In this document: piece by piece, positions 42,243 through 52,093 of the stretch
Layout of the letters: the number at the start of each line of letters is the position of its first letter
How positions within the stretch are numbered: position 1 is the first letter of the stretch
Assembly (NCBI GenBank): GCA_949288735.1
Contig: CASELE010000001.1
Location: forward strand, 92,060 to 156,059
Direction of reading: 5' to 3'
Origin: an uncultured Alistipes sp.
GTDB lineage: Bacteria > Bacteroidota > Bacteroidia > Bacteroidales > Rikenellaceae
Length of the DNA stretch: 64,000 bases
Notes under the pieces: generated by a model
The model's input: only the letters and a program-made list of their open reading frames with translations
What the model was told of the DNA's origin: nothing
Databases searched by the model: none
Translations under genes and position numbers: made by a program

Positions 42243-43229
42243 ATGAAAAACGCAATCGAACTCTTCTCCGGACTCGGGAAACGGCTCGCGGCCTTCGGAA
42301 ACGACACCGCGTCGCGTGCCGCCATCGAACAGGCCCACGCCGAGAACGGATGGTTCTCGCCCGACGAGATATGCCGGGCCGTCGGGGCCCTTGCCGACCG
42401 GATGCTGCGTCCCGATACGCTGCGTGCATGGCTTGCACGTTACCCCGTGCCGGTAGCACGTCCGCGCCGCGTGCTGGTCGTCATGGCCGGAAATATCCCT
42501 CTGGTCGGGTTCGCCGATCTGCTCTGTGTCGTGGCGGCCGGAGACCGCTGTCTGATCAAGCCTTCGTCCAAGGACCGCGTGCTGATCGAATATGTCGTAC
42601 GGCTGCTGCGCGAGGCGGATCCCGACGTGCCGATCGAATTTTCGGACGGGAATCCCTCCGGCATCGATGCGGTGATCGCTACGGGCAGCGACAACGCCAA
42701 TCGCACCTTCCGCAGCCGCTACGCCTCGCTGCCGGCTCTGCTGCGCGGCAGCCGCCACTCGGCAGCCGTCCTGTCGGGTCATGAAACGCCCGAAGAGCTG
42801 CAGGCTCTTGCGGACGACATGTTTGCCTATTCGGGCCTCGGCTGCCGCAGCGTCTCGCTGCTCTTCCTTCCGCGCGGATACGACCTGCGGCTGCAGCCCC
42901 CGGTCATGAATGACAAATACAGGCACAACTACCTGCAGGCAAAAGCCGTACTCGCCATGCAGGGTCTTCCGTTCCGCGACCTCGGCACGGCGCTGCTGAT
43001 CGAGGAGCGCTCCTTCCCTACAGCCTTGAGCTGCATACACTGCGCCCGATACGATTCGCTTGCCGAAGTCGAGGCATGGCTCGCGGCACACGACGCCGAA
43101 CTGCAGTGTGTGGTATCGAAGGCCCTGCCCCACCCGCGGCGCGTCGGTTTCGGCGAAGCTCAGCGGCCCGGCCCGACGGACTACGCGGACGACTGCGACG
43201 TGATGCGTTTCCTGACGGAGTTGGGTTGA
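42243..43229 (+). CDS. Acyl-CoA reductase-like protein (LuxC family)
   Basis: 328 residues from the ATG at 42243. The fold is aldehyde-dehydrogenase-like: RRVLVVMAGNIPLVGFADLL, AAGDRCLIKPSSKDRVLIEY, and IDAVIATGSDNANRTF, with the catalytic Cys in YSGLGCRSVS. LuxC-type enzymes reduce acyl-CoA or acyl thioesters to aldehydes. It is short for the family (usually 400 or more) but all core motifs are present. Followed by the pRiA4b-like gene after 38 bases, which has its own possible promoter (TATATTTG, 43237-43244). Confidence 0.83.
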   Translation: MKNAIELFSGLGKRLAAFGNDTASRAAIEQAHAENGWFSPDEICRAVGALADRMLRPDTLRAWLARYPVPVARPRRVLVVMAGNIPLVGFADLLCVVAAGDRCLIKPSSKDRVLIEYVVRLLREADPDVPIEFSDGNPSGIDAVIATGSDNANRTFRSRYASLPALLRGSRHSAAVLSGHETPEELQALADDMFAYSGLGCRSVSLLFLPRGYDLRLQPPVMNDKYRHNYLQAKAVLAMQGLPFRDLGTALLIEERSFPTALSCIHCARYDSLAEVEAWLAAHDAELQCVVSKALPHPRRVGFGEAQRPGPTDYADDCDVMRFLTELG

Positions 43230-43267
43230 AAAACATTATATTTGTACCGACGAAAAATCCTTGAACT

Positions 43268-43780
43268 ATGCCAATGGTCTTCCGATTCCGGATGCTGAGC
43301 GACGAAAACGACCGTTTCGTACGCGACTACGAGGTACGCGGCGACACGACGCTGCTGGAGTTCCACCGCTTCATCCTCGAATCGCTCGAATACGAGGAGT
43401 GCATGGCTTCCTTCTTCACGGCCGACAGACTGTGGAACCGACAGCGCGAATTCACCCTCATGGACATGGGCAGCGACGAGGGTGCGCCCGAACCGATGGA
43501 AAAGGTCACCCTGGAACAGATCGTGCACCGTCGGCACGACCGGCTGATCTATCTCTTCGACCTCTTCGGCGACCGGGCCTACTACCTGGAACTCACGGAA
43601 ATCTGCGATGCCGAGCCCGAAGCGGGCTATCCGCGCGAAATATATGCCCTGGCCGAAGCGCCCGATCAATACGACCCATCGAAAATCCAGACCGACGAAG
43701 AGGACGAGGAGTCGATTTTCGACGAGATGATGGGCGACTTCCGCGAATTCGAGGGAGACGACAACTACGACGATGAATAG
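43268..43780 (+). CDS. pRiA4b ORF-3-like (TnpR-family) protein
   Basis: 170 residues. The N-terminal VFRFRMLSDENDRFVRDYEV and TTLLEFHRFILESLEYEECM pattern, then RLWNRQREF and DRLIYLFDLFGDRAYYLELT, match the plasmid pRiA4b ORF-3-like family. The function is unknown, though it is widespread as a housekeeping-type gene in Bacteroidetes. The C-terminus is very acidic (EEDEESIFDEMMGDFREFEG). Its end overlaps the miaA start by eight bases, implying coupling. Confidence 0.85.
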   Translation: MPMVFRFRMLSDENDRFVRDYEVRGDTTLLEFHRFILESLEYEECMASFFTADRLWNRQREFTLMDMGSDEGAPEPMEKVTLEQIVHRRHDRLIYLFDLFGDRAYYLELTEICDAEPEAGYPREIYALAEAPDQYDPSKIQTDEEDEESIFDEMMGDFREFEGDDNYDDE

Positions 43781-44681
43781 GCCGCTGCTGGTGGCCGTGG
43801 TCGGCCCCACAGGTTCGGGAAAGACGGAAGTCGGCATCCGTCTGGCACGGCATTGCGGAGCGCCCGTCCTGTCGACCGATTCACGGCAGGTCTACCGCGG
43901 CATGGCCATCGGAACGGCCCAGCCGACCGAGGAGCAGCTGCGGCTGGTTCGTCACTACTTTATCGCCGATCGCGACATCGGGAGCGACTTCAACTGCGGT
44001 CTCTTCGAACGCGAGGCACTCGGATTGCTCGACGACCTCTTCCGCCGGCACGACACGGTAATCGCCGTAGGCGGTTCGGGCCTCTACGTACGGGCCCTCT
44101 GCGAAGGAATGGACGAGCTGCCGCCCGCCGACCCGCTGCTGCGCCGGAGACTCGAGGAGAGGCTTCACGGCGAAGGACTCGCCGTTCTGGCAGCGGAACT
44201 CCGGCAGCTCGACCCCGACTACTGCCGCATCGCCGATCTGCAGAATCCGTCACGCGTGTTGCGGGCGCTGGAGGTGTCGCTGTCGAGCGGGCTTCCCTGT
44301 TCGTCGTTCCGCACGGGCGAACGCAGGGAGCGAGACTTCCGCATCGTGAAGATTGGCATCGAACTGCCGCGTGAAGAGCTCTACGCGCGCATCGATCGCC
44401 GGGTCGAGGCGATGATGGCCGCAGGGCTCGAAGAGGAGGCACGGGCACTCTACCCCTACCGCCATCTGAATGCGCTGCAGACGGTCGGCTACCGCGAACT
44501 CTTCGAATGGTTCGACGGAATTCTTACGCGCGACGAAGCGGTGGATCTTCTCAAACGCAATACGCGCCGCTACGCCAAACGGCAGCTCACCTGGTTCAGG
44601 CGCGACCCGGGGATCCGCTGGTTCGCACCCGACCGCATCGACGAGATGATCCGGTTCGTGGATTTTCACCGTTCGAAATAA
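43773..44681 (+). CDS. miaA: tRNA dimethylallyltransferase
   Basis: 302 residues. It adds the isopentenyl group to A37 of tRNAs that read UNN codons. Seen: P-loop GPTGSGKTEV (11-18), then TDSRQVYRGMAIGTAQPT, GGSGLYVRALCEGMDELP, and VGYRELFEWFDG followed by NTRRYAKRQLTWFRRDPGIR. The tRNA-Leu(TAA) gene just downstream encodes one of its own substrates. Confidence 0.96.
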   Translation: MNRPLLVAVVGPTGSGKTEVGIRLARHCGAPVLSTDSRQVYRGMAIGTAQPTEEQLRLVRHYFIADRDIGSDFNCGLFEREALGLLDDLFRRHDTVIAVGGSGLYVRALCEGMDELPPADPLLRRRLEERLHGEGLAVLAAELRQLDPDYCRIADLQNPSRVLRALEVSLSSGLPCSSFRTGERRERDFRIVKIGIELPREELYARIDRRVEAMMAAGLEEEARALYPYRHLNALQTVGYRELFEWFDGILTRDEAVDLLKRNTRRYAKRQLTWFRRDPGIRWFAPDRIDEMIRFVDFHRSK

Positions 44682-44694
44682 ATTCGTATTTTTG
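44664..44694 (+). promoter_or_regulatory. Promoter of tRNA-Leu
   Basis: TTTC (44664-44667), 19 bases, TATTTTTG (44687-44694), 29 bases before the tRNA 5' end. It overlaps the end of miaA. Confidence 0.7.
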
Positions 44695-44723
44695 TGCCGC
44701 CTTTCGTGCCGAAAGGCCCGGCT

Positions 44724-44809
44724 GCTCGAATGGTGGAATCGGTAGACACGCCGGACTTAAAATCCTGTGGCCAGCAATGGCCGTGCCGGTTCGAGCCCGG
44801 CTTCGAGCA
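44724..44809 (+). tRNA. tRNA-Leu (anticodon TAA)
   Basis: 86 bases without encoded CCA. Acceptor arms GCTCGAA and TTCGAGC pair. Anticodon loop CTTAAAA contains TAA, the long variable arm (TGGCCAGCAATGGCCG) marks a class II tRNA, and the T-arm is CCGGTTCGAGCCCGG. Confidence 0.95.
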
Positions 44810-44814
44810 CGTAT

Positions 44815-44844
44815 GACGCGGTACCCCGGAGAGGGCGCCGCGTC
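44815..44844 (+). terminator. tRNA-Leu terminator
   Basis: GACGCGG (44815-44821) pairs with CCGCGTC (44838-44844), with an inner CCC/GGG stem, five bases after the tRNA. Confidence 0.6.
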
Positions 44845-44920
44845 GCTTTGCATGATCGCGCACTCCTCCGGCCCGGGACGTCGAGAGGATACGGCGTAAT
44901 GACTTTACTTTGCAGCGATT

Positions 44921-45364
44921 ATGGAGTGGTTGATACAATTCGGCTATCTGGGACTGTTCATCGGCACCTTCCTCGCCGGCACGGTCATTCCGTTGAGTTC
45001 CGACGTACTGCTCGTCGGCATGCTCGCGGCAAAGGCCGACCCCGTGATATGCCTCTTCGTCGCCTCGATCGGCAACTGGCTCGGGGCCATGACTTCGTAC
45101 GTGCTCGGATGGTACGCCCGCTGGGAGTGGCTCGAAAAGTGGTTCGGCATCCGTCGCGAAAAGCTCGAACGACAACAGCAGCGCGTAGACCGCTACGGAG
45201 TCTGGCTCGCCTTCGTCTATTGGGCCCCCTTTATCGGACTGATCTGCATGATCGCACTCGGTTTCTACCGCGTACGGCCCCGCACCACGGCACTGCTCGC
45301 ATTGGCGGGCTCCTTCGTGCGCTTCCTTTTCTGGATACTGATCCACGCCGTATGGGTACAATAG
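44921..45364 (+). CDS. YqaA/DedA-type small membrane protein
   Basis: 147 residues. MEWLIQFGYLGLFIGTFLAG followed by TVIPLSSDVLLVG, then IGNWLGAMTSYVLGWYARWE and FVYWAPFIGLICMIALGFYR, match the YqaA branch of the SNARE-associated/DedA family (G[FY]LGLF start, R/W-rich middle). DedA proteins flip or handle lipids at the inner membrane. A very G/C-rich hairpin follows. Confidence 0.85.
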   Translation: MEWLIQFGYLGLFIGTFLAGTVIPLSSDVLLVGMLAAKADPVICLFVASIGNWLGAMTSYVLGWYARWEWLEKWFGIRREKLERQQQRVDRYGVWLAFVYWAPFIGLICMIALGFYRVRPRTTALLALAGSFVRFLFWILIHAVWVQ

Positions 45365-45405
45365 TGATGGGGGGGGGAGCCGCTCTCCGGCTCCCCCCCC
45401 ATCAC
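45364..45405. terminator. Bidirectional terminator with G9/C8 arms
   Basis: GTGATG, nine G, AGCCG pairs with CGGCT, eight C, ATCAC across CTCTC. It sits between converging yqaA and hutI. Confidence 0.85.
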
Positions 45406-45419
45406 GCTCATCTACAGTT

Positions 45420-46661
45420 CTACGCTACGACCTCACGCCCGCGCAGAAAGGCCCGATGCACGAGCGGCGTCGTGTAGGCATAGGGGAAGAAGGCCACCGA
45501 GGGCATAGGTCGCGTAAGGAAAAAGTCGGCCCGTTTGCCAACGGTAATCGAACCGCACTCATGACTCAGACCCAGAGCATAGGCACCGTTGAGCGTTGCG
45601 GCGTTGATCGCCTCGGCCGGAGTCATGCGCATGCGGATGCAGGCGAGCGAGACCACGGTCTTCATGTCGCCCGAAGGCGACGAGCCGGGGTTATAGTCCG
45701 AAGCGAGCGCCACGCCGAGTCCCGCACGCATCATCTCACGGGCGGGCGGATAGCTCATGCCGAGGAAGAAGGCGGCGCCCGGCAGCATGGTGGGCATGGT
45801 GCGTGAGCCGCGCAACGCCTCGATAGCCTCATCGTCCATCCGCTCGAGGTGGTCTACCGAGAGAGCTCCGTGTGCCACGCCTACCTGCACACCGCCCGAT
45901 ACGGCCAGCTCGTTGGCATGGATCTTCGGAACAAGACCGTACTCGGCACCGGCCCGCAGGATGCGCGCCGTCTCCTCGGTCGTGAAGAACCCCTCGTCGC
46001 AGAAGACATCGACAAAGTCGGCCAGCCCCTCGCGGGCTACGGCCGGGATCATCTCGCGACACACCATATCGACATACTCCGACTGCCTTCCGGCGTAGGC
46101 ACGGCCTACGGCATGCGCCCCGAGGAAGGTGGAACGCACCGTAAGGGGTGCCGTCTCGCGGATGCGACGGATGACACGCAGCATCTTCAGTTCGTCTTCG
46201 GTCGTAAGGCCGTAGCCGCTCTTGATCTCGACGCTTCCGGTACCTTTGGCCACGATCTCCCGGATACGCTCCATCGCCTGTGCGTAGAGCTCCTCCTCGG
46301 AGGTTTCGTGTAACCGGTCGGCCGAATTGAGAATGCCTCCGCCGCGACGGGCAATCTCCTCGTAGCTGAGACCGTTGATTTTGTCCAGAAACTCCTGCTC
46401 GCGGCTGCCCGCATAGACCAGATGCGTATGCGAGTCGCAGAACGACGGGAAGAGCATGCCCCCTTCGGCATCGACCGTAACATCGGCCGTGATGTCGGCC
46501 GGCACGGGCATCGGACCGAAGGCGGCTATGCGCCCGTCGTCGGCCAGCAGCCACGCGTCGCGGATCGAAGGCAGTTCGGCCATCTCGGCGCCGCAGAGCC
46601 GCTCGACGCCTGCGGGCCGGATGCCGACCAGTTCGGCTATATTCTCGACAAGCAGCCTCAT
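45420..46661 (-). CDS. hutI: Imidazolonepropionase
   Basis: 413 residues from the ATG at 46661, which overlaps the hutH stop as ATGA. It opens imidazolone-propionate to N-formimino-glutamate. Metal-binding amidohydrolase motifs: FCDSHTHLVYAGSREQEF, KIHANELAVSGG, VDHLERMDDEA, and SDYNPGSSPSGDM. Last gene of the hut operon on the minus strand and the shared end with yqaA. Confidence 0.95.
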   Translation of the reverse strand: MRLLVENIAELVGIRPAGVERLCGAEMAELPSIRDAWLLADDGRIAAFGPMPVPADITADVTVDAEGGMLFPSFCDSHTHLVYAGSREQEFLDKINGLSYEEIARRGGGILNSADRLHETSEEELYAQAMERIREIVAKGTGSVEIKSGYGLTTEDELKMLRVIRRIRETAPLTVRSTFLGAHAVGRAYAGRQSEYVDMVCREMIPAVAREGLADFVDVFCDEGFFTTEETARILRAGAEYGLVPKIHANELAVSGGVQVGVAHGALSVDHLERMDDEAIEALRGSRTMPTMLPGAAFFLGMSYPPAREMMRAGLGVALASDYNPGSSPSGDMKTVVSLACIRMRMTPAEAINAATLNGAYALGLSHECGSITVGKRADFFLTRPMPSVAFFPYAYTTPLVHRAFLRGREVVA

Positions 46662-48136
46662 AACGTGCGAAGGAAGCGAATCGAGGATTCGATATGCGGA
46701 TACATCACTTCGTCGTTCTCGATGAAGGGCACACACTTGCGATAGGCCGCATGAATCGTCTCGATGACGGGCGACGAGTGAAGCGGACGCCGGAAATCGA
46801 GTGCCTGTGCGGCGTTGAAGAGCTCGATGGCCAGCACGCGCTCGGTATTCAGGACAACGCGGAGCAGCTTCGTGGCGGCGTTCGAGCCCATGCTCACGTG
46901 GTCCTCCTGGCCCTGAGACGAGGGTATCGAATCGACCGAAGCGGGCATACAGAGCCCCTTGGTCTGACTGACGATCGACGCGGCGGTGTACTGCGGAATC
47001 ATGAATCCGCTGTTCAGCCCCGGATTCTTCACAAGGAAATGCGGCAGCTCGCGCGCTCCCGAAATGAGTTTGTAGGTACGGCGCTCCGAGATATTACCCA
47101 GTTCAGCCACGGCTATGGCGAGGAAATCCATAGCCAGCGCGATGGGCTGTCCGTGGAAGTTGCCGGCCGAAACCACCACATCCTCGTCGGGGAAGACGGT
47201 CGGGTTGTCCGTCGCCGCATTGATTTCGGTCGTCAGTACGCTTTCTACGTAGTCAATCGTGTCCTTCGTGGCGCCGTGCACTTGAGGGATGCAACGGAAC
47301 GAATAGGGATCCTGTACGTGCCGTTTTTCGCGGGCGATCAGCTCGCTCCCTTCGAGCAGGCGGCGGAAGGCACGCGCCGTCTCGAGCTGCCCCCGATGGG
47401 CCCGGATCAGATGCACATTGTCGGCAAAGGGTTCGATACGGCCGTCGAAGGCGTCGAGCGACATGGCTCCCACCTTGTCGGCCTGCTCGCTCAGATGCTT
47501 GGCACGGATAAGCGACCAGACACCGAACGCGGCCATGAACTGCGTGCCGTTGAGCAGCGCAAGGCCCTCCTTCGACTGCAATTCGACGGGCTCCCAGCCC
47601 AACTCCTTCAGCACTTCGGCGGCGGGACGCACCTCTCCCCTGTACTCCACCTCACCCAGGCCGAGCAGCGGCAGGGTCATGTGTGCCAACGGCGCGAGAT
47701 CGCCCGAGGCTCCCAGCGACCCCTGCTGATAGACTACGGGCAGCACGCCGTGGTTGAAGAAGTCGAGCAGACGCTCGACTGTGGCGACCTGCGCGCCCGA
47801 ATAACCGTAGGAGAGCGACTGCGCCTTGAGCAGAAGCATCAGCCGGACGATCTCCGACGGTACGCGTTCACCCGTACCGCAGGCATGCGACATCACCAGG
47901 TTCTTCTGGAGCTGCGCCAGCTCCGAAGGACTTACCGAAACGTTGCAGAGCGAGCCGAAGCCCGTCGTGACACCGTAGATGGGGCGCTCGGGATTCCGTG
48001 CCTTGCGATCGAGGTAATCGCGGCATTTGCCTATGCGGGCGCGGGCGTCATCGCTGAGCGCCAGCACGTAATTGCGGGAGAGAATCTCCTCTACCCGTTC
48101 CACCGACAGATGGTCGGCGCTTATGTAATGAATCAT
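46658..48136 (-). CDS. hutH: Histidine ammonia-lyase
   Basis: 492 residues from the ATG at 48136. It removes ammonia from histidine to give urocanate. The Ala-Ser-Gly triad that forms the MIO cofactor is in GSLGASGDLAPLAH (143-145). GVTTGFGSL, ISERRTYKLISGARELPHFL and PSSQGQEDHVSMG are also diagnostic. A hairpin with a T-rich tail separates it from hutU upstream, so it may be transcribed less than the genes before it or have its own control. Confidence 0.97.
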   Translation of the reverse strand: MIHYISADHLSVERVEEILSRNYVLALSDDARARIGKCRDYLDRKARNPERPIYGVTTGFGSLCNVSVSPSELAQLQKNLVMSHACGTGERVPSEIVRLMLLLKAQSLSYGYSGAQVATVERLLDFFNHGVLPVVYQQGSLGASGDLAPLAHMTLPLLGLGEVEYRGEVRPAAEVLKELGWEPVELQSKEGLALLNGTQFMAAFGVWSLIRAKHLSEQADKVGAMSLDAFDGRIEPFADNVHLIRAHRGQLETARAFRRLLEGSELIAREKRHVQDPYSFRCIPQVHGATKDTIDYVESVLTTEINAATDNPTVFPDEDVVVSAGNFHGQPIALAMDFLAIAVAELGNISERRTYKLISGARELPHFLVKNPGLNSGFMIPQYTAASIVSQTKGLCMPASVDSIPSSQGQEDHVSMGSNAATKLLRVVLNTERVLAIELFNAAQALDFRRPLHSSPVIETIHAAYRKCVPFIENDEVMYPHIESSIRFLRTL

Positions 48137-48162
48137 GGTCGAATCGTATTTTATCGTTATGC

Positions 48163-48200
48163 GAAAAGAGGGCCCCGCACCTTGTGCGGAGGCCCTCTTC
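48163..48200 (-). terminator. Intra-operon hairpin between hutU and hutH
   Basis: GAAAAGAGGGCC..CGCAC (48163-48180) pairs with GTGCGGAGGCCCTCTTC (48184-48200) around CTT. Read on the minus strand it follows the hutU stop and ends in TTTTC, like a terminator or a processing/attenuation site. Confidence 0.6.
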
Positions 48201-48202
48201 AT

Positions 48203-50218
<2,016 letters not shown>

Positions 50219-50219
50219 A

Positions 50220-51920
50220 TTACTTGATTTTGCTTTCCACCATTTCGAGCACTTCGCGCTCCATGCGCTCGGCATCGGCCGCCAGCGCCACGGCATCGGC
50301 CACCAGACGGTCTGCCACGGCGCGATCCTTCAGTCCGGCGGCGTTGATCTTCACATTGAGGCAGGCGCCCAGTACAGCGCTGCGGGCCGCCAGCGCACCT
50401 ACGCCTGCGTCGGATACGGAGTTGGGGTTGCCGATTTCGGCCATCGCCTTGACTATCTCGAAGGTCTTGAAGGCCGTCTGCATCGTCCGCAGGGGCACCT
50501 GCGTGGCATAGAGCGTAGCCTCCTCGAGCGCGGCGCTGCGGGCCGCCTTCTCCTCGTCGGTCGACTTGGGCATGGCGAACACGGCCATAATGCGGTTGAA
50601 GGCTTCGGTATCCTCGTCGACCAGGTGGAGCAGTTCGCGCATCAGCGCATGGCCCTTGTCGGCCCAGTCGGAGAACTCCTCCCATCGGGCGTCCCAGCCG
50701 GCCTTGTGCGACGAAAGGTTGGCCACCATCGTACCGAGCGCAGCCGCCAGCGCACCCATATAGGCCGAAATCGAACCGCCGCCCGGCGCAGGCGACTCGC
50801 TGGCCGTCTCCTCGGCAAAGCCGTCGCAGGTGAGATCGACCAGCTTCTTCGACTTGTTGTCGGCCTCGAGCAGATATTCGATCACCTTCTCCTCGGGCTT
50901 GAAGGGCTTCAGATCGCCGAGTCCCATTGACTTGACTGCGATCTTGATGATCTCAGCCTCGGCCAGGCCCGTCGAACGCTGCTGCTTCTTGAGGAAATAG
51001 CGTCCCGCATCGACGAGCGCCCGCTTCGGAATGAGGCCGACGATCTCGGTACCCGTCACGCGCAGGCCGCGTGCCTGGGCCGCACGGCACACCTCGTCGA
51101 AGGCGACATGGAGTGGCGTAACGGAGATATTCGTGATATTCATCGAAACCTGGGCGATGCCGTACTCCTCAATGTACCAGCCGATGGCCTTCGTCGCCTT
51201 CAGCGTACCGGGCTGCATGATGGTGTTGCCCTTCTCGTCCTTGAGCGGTTTGCCTACGGGCGATCCGCCCTCGCGCACGGGACGCCCCTTCTCCCGCACG
51301 TCGAAGGCGATGGCATTGGCGCGGCGCGTGGAGGTGCTGTTGAGATTGAAGTTTACAGCAATCAGAAAGTCACGTGCGCCGACCGCCGTGGCTCCCGTAC
51401 GGGCGACGCCCTCGTCGAAGGGACGGGCCCCGAAATCGGGTTCCTCACCTGCACGGGTCATGCGCTCGGGTAGCGCCTCGTATTCGCCGCGGCGGCAGAC
51501 CGCCAGATTGCGGCGTTCGGGCCTGAGGGCGGCCTCTTCATAACAATAGGTCGGGATACGCAGTTCGCGGGCGATCCGCTCGGCCAGGCCGCGGGCCAGT
51601 TCGGCGCACTCGGCCAGCGTAATGCCCGAAATGGGGATGAGCGGCAGCACGTCCGTAGCGCCCATCCGCGGATGGGCGCCGTGGTGCTTCGACATGTCGA
51701 TCAGTTCGGAAGCGCGCTTCACCGACTCGAAAGCCGCCTCGACCACCGCCTCGGGCGAACCCACGAAGGTGACGACCGTACGGTTGGTCGCCTCGCCCGG
51801 ATCGACATCGAGCAGTTTGACGCCTTCGACCGCCTCTATGGCCGAGGTGATCTGTCCGATAATCTCCTTGTCGCGGCCCTCGCTGAAATTGGGCACGCAC
51901 TCAACAATCCGTTTTTCCAT
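50220..51920 (-). CDS. ftcD: Bifunctional glutamate formimidoyltransferase / formimidoyl-THF cyclodeaminase
   Basis: 566 residues. Residues 1-300 are the formiminotransferase: VECVPNFSEGRDKEII, HHGAHPRMGATDVLPLIPIS, and NFNLNSTSTRRANAIAFDVR. After a linker comes the all-helical cyclodeaminase (SESPAPGGGSISAYMGALAA; GNPNSVSDAGVGALAARSAV). It takes the formimino group from formimino-glutamate to tetrahydrofolate and makes methenyl-THF and ammonia. First gene of the operon; a TATTTTTG element lies at 51951-51958 on this strand. Confidence 0.95.
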   Translation of the reverse strand: MEKRIVECVPNFSEGRDKEIIGQITSAIEAVEGVKLLDVDPGEATNRTVVTFVGSPEAVVEAAFESVKRASELIDMSKHHGAHPRMGATDVLPLIPISGITLAECAELARGLAERIARELRIPTYCYEEAALRPERRNLAVCRRGEYEALPERMTRAGEEPDFGARPFDEGVARTGATAVGARDFLIAVNFNLNSTSTRRANAIAFDVREKGRPVREGGSPVGKPLKDEKGNTIMQPGTLKATKAIGWYIEEYGIAQVSMNITNISVTPLHVAFDEVCRAAQARGLRVTGTEIVGLIPKRALVDAGRYFLKKQQRSTGLAEAEIIKIAVKSMGLGDLKPFKPEEKVIEYLLEADNKSKKLVDLTCDGFAEETASESPAPGGGSISAYMGALAAALGTMVANLSSHKAGWDARWEEFSDWADKGHALMRELLHLVDEDTEAFNRIMAVFAMPKSTDEEKAARSAALEEATLYATQVPLRTMQTAFKTFEIVKAMAEIGNPNSVSDAGVGALAARSAVLGACLNVKINAAGLKDRAVADRLVADAVALAADAERMEREVLEMVESKIK

Positions 51921-51950
51921 ATGATGTTCGGTTTAATTGATTCTTGACTT

Positions 51951-51958
51951 CAAAAATA
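51951..51958 (-). promoter_or_regulatory. Putative hut operon -7 element
   Basis: TATTTTTG on the minus strand, 31 bases before the ftcD start. No clear -33 partner. Confidence 0.5.
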
Positions 51959-52093
51959 ACACTTTTTCGGCAATCGGCCACCATGCACCGGGTGAAAAAT
52001 CGCCCATCCGACAAAAGAGAGAACGGCAGAAACGGAAACGGGGACCGCGACACGTGTCGCAATCCCCGCGTGCAGCCGGAAACGGGCGCTGCC

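Noticed and set aside
45364..45405. G9/C8 run as phase-variable tract
   Set aside because: It lies in the arms of an intergenic terminator, outside any coding frame or promoter.
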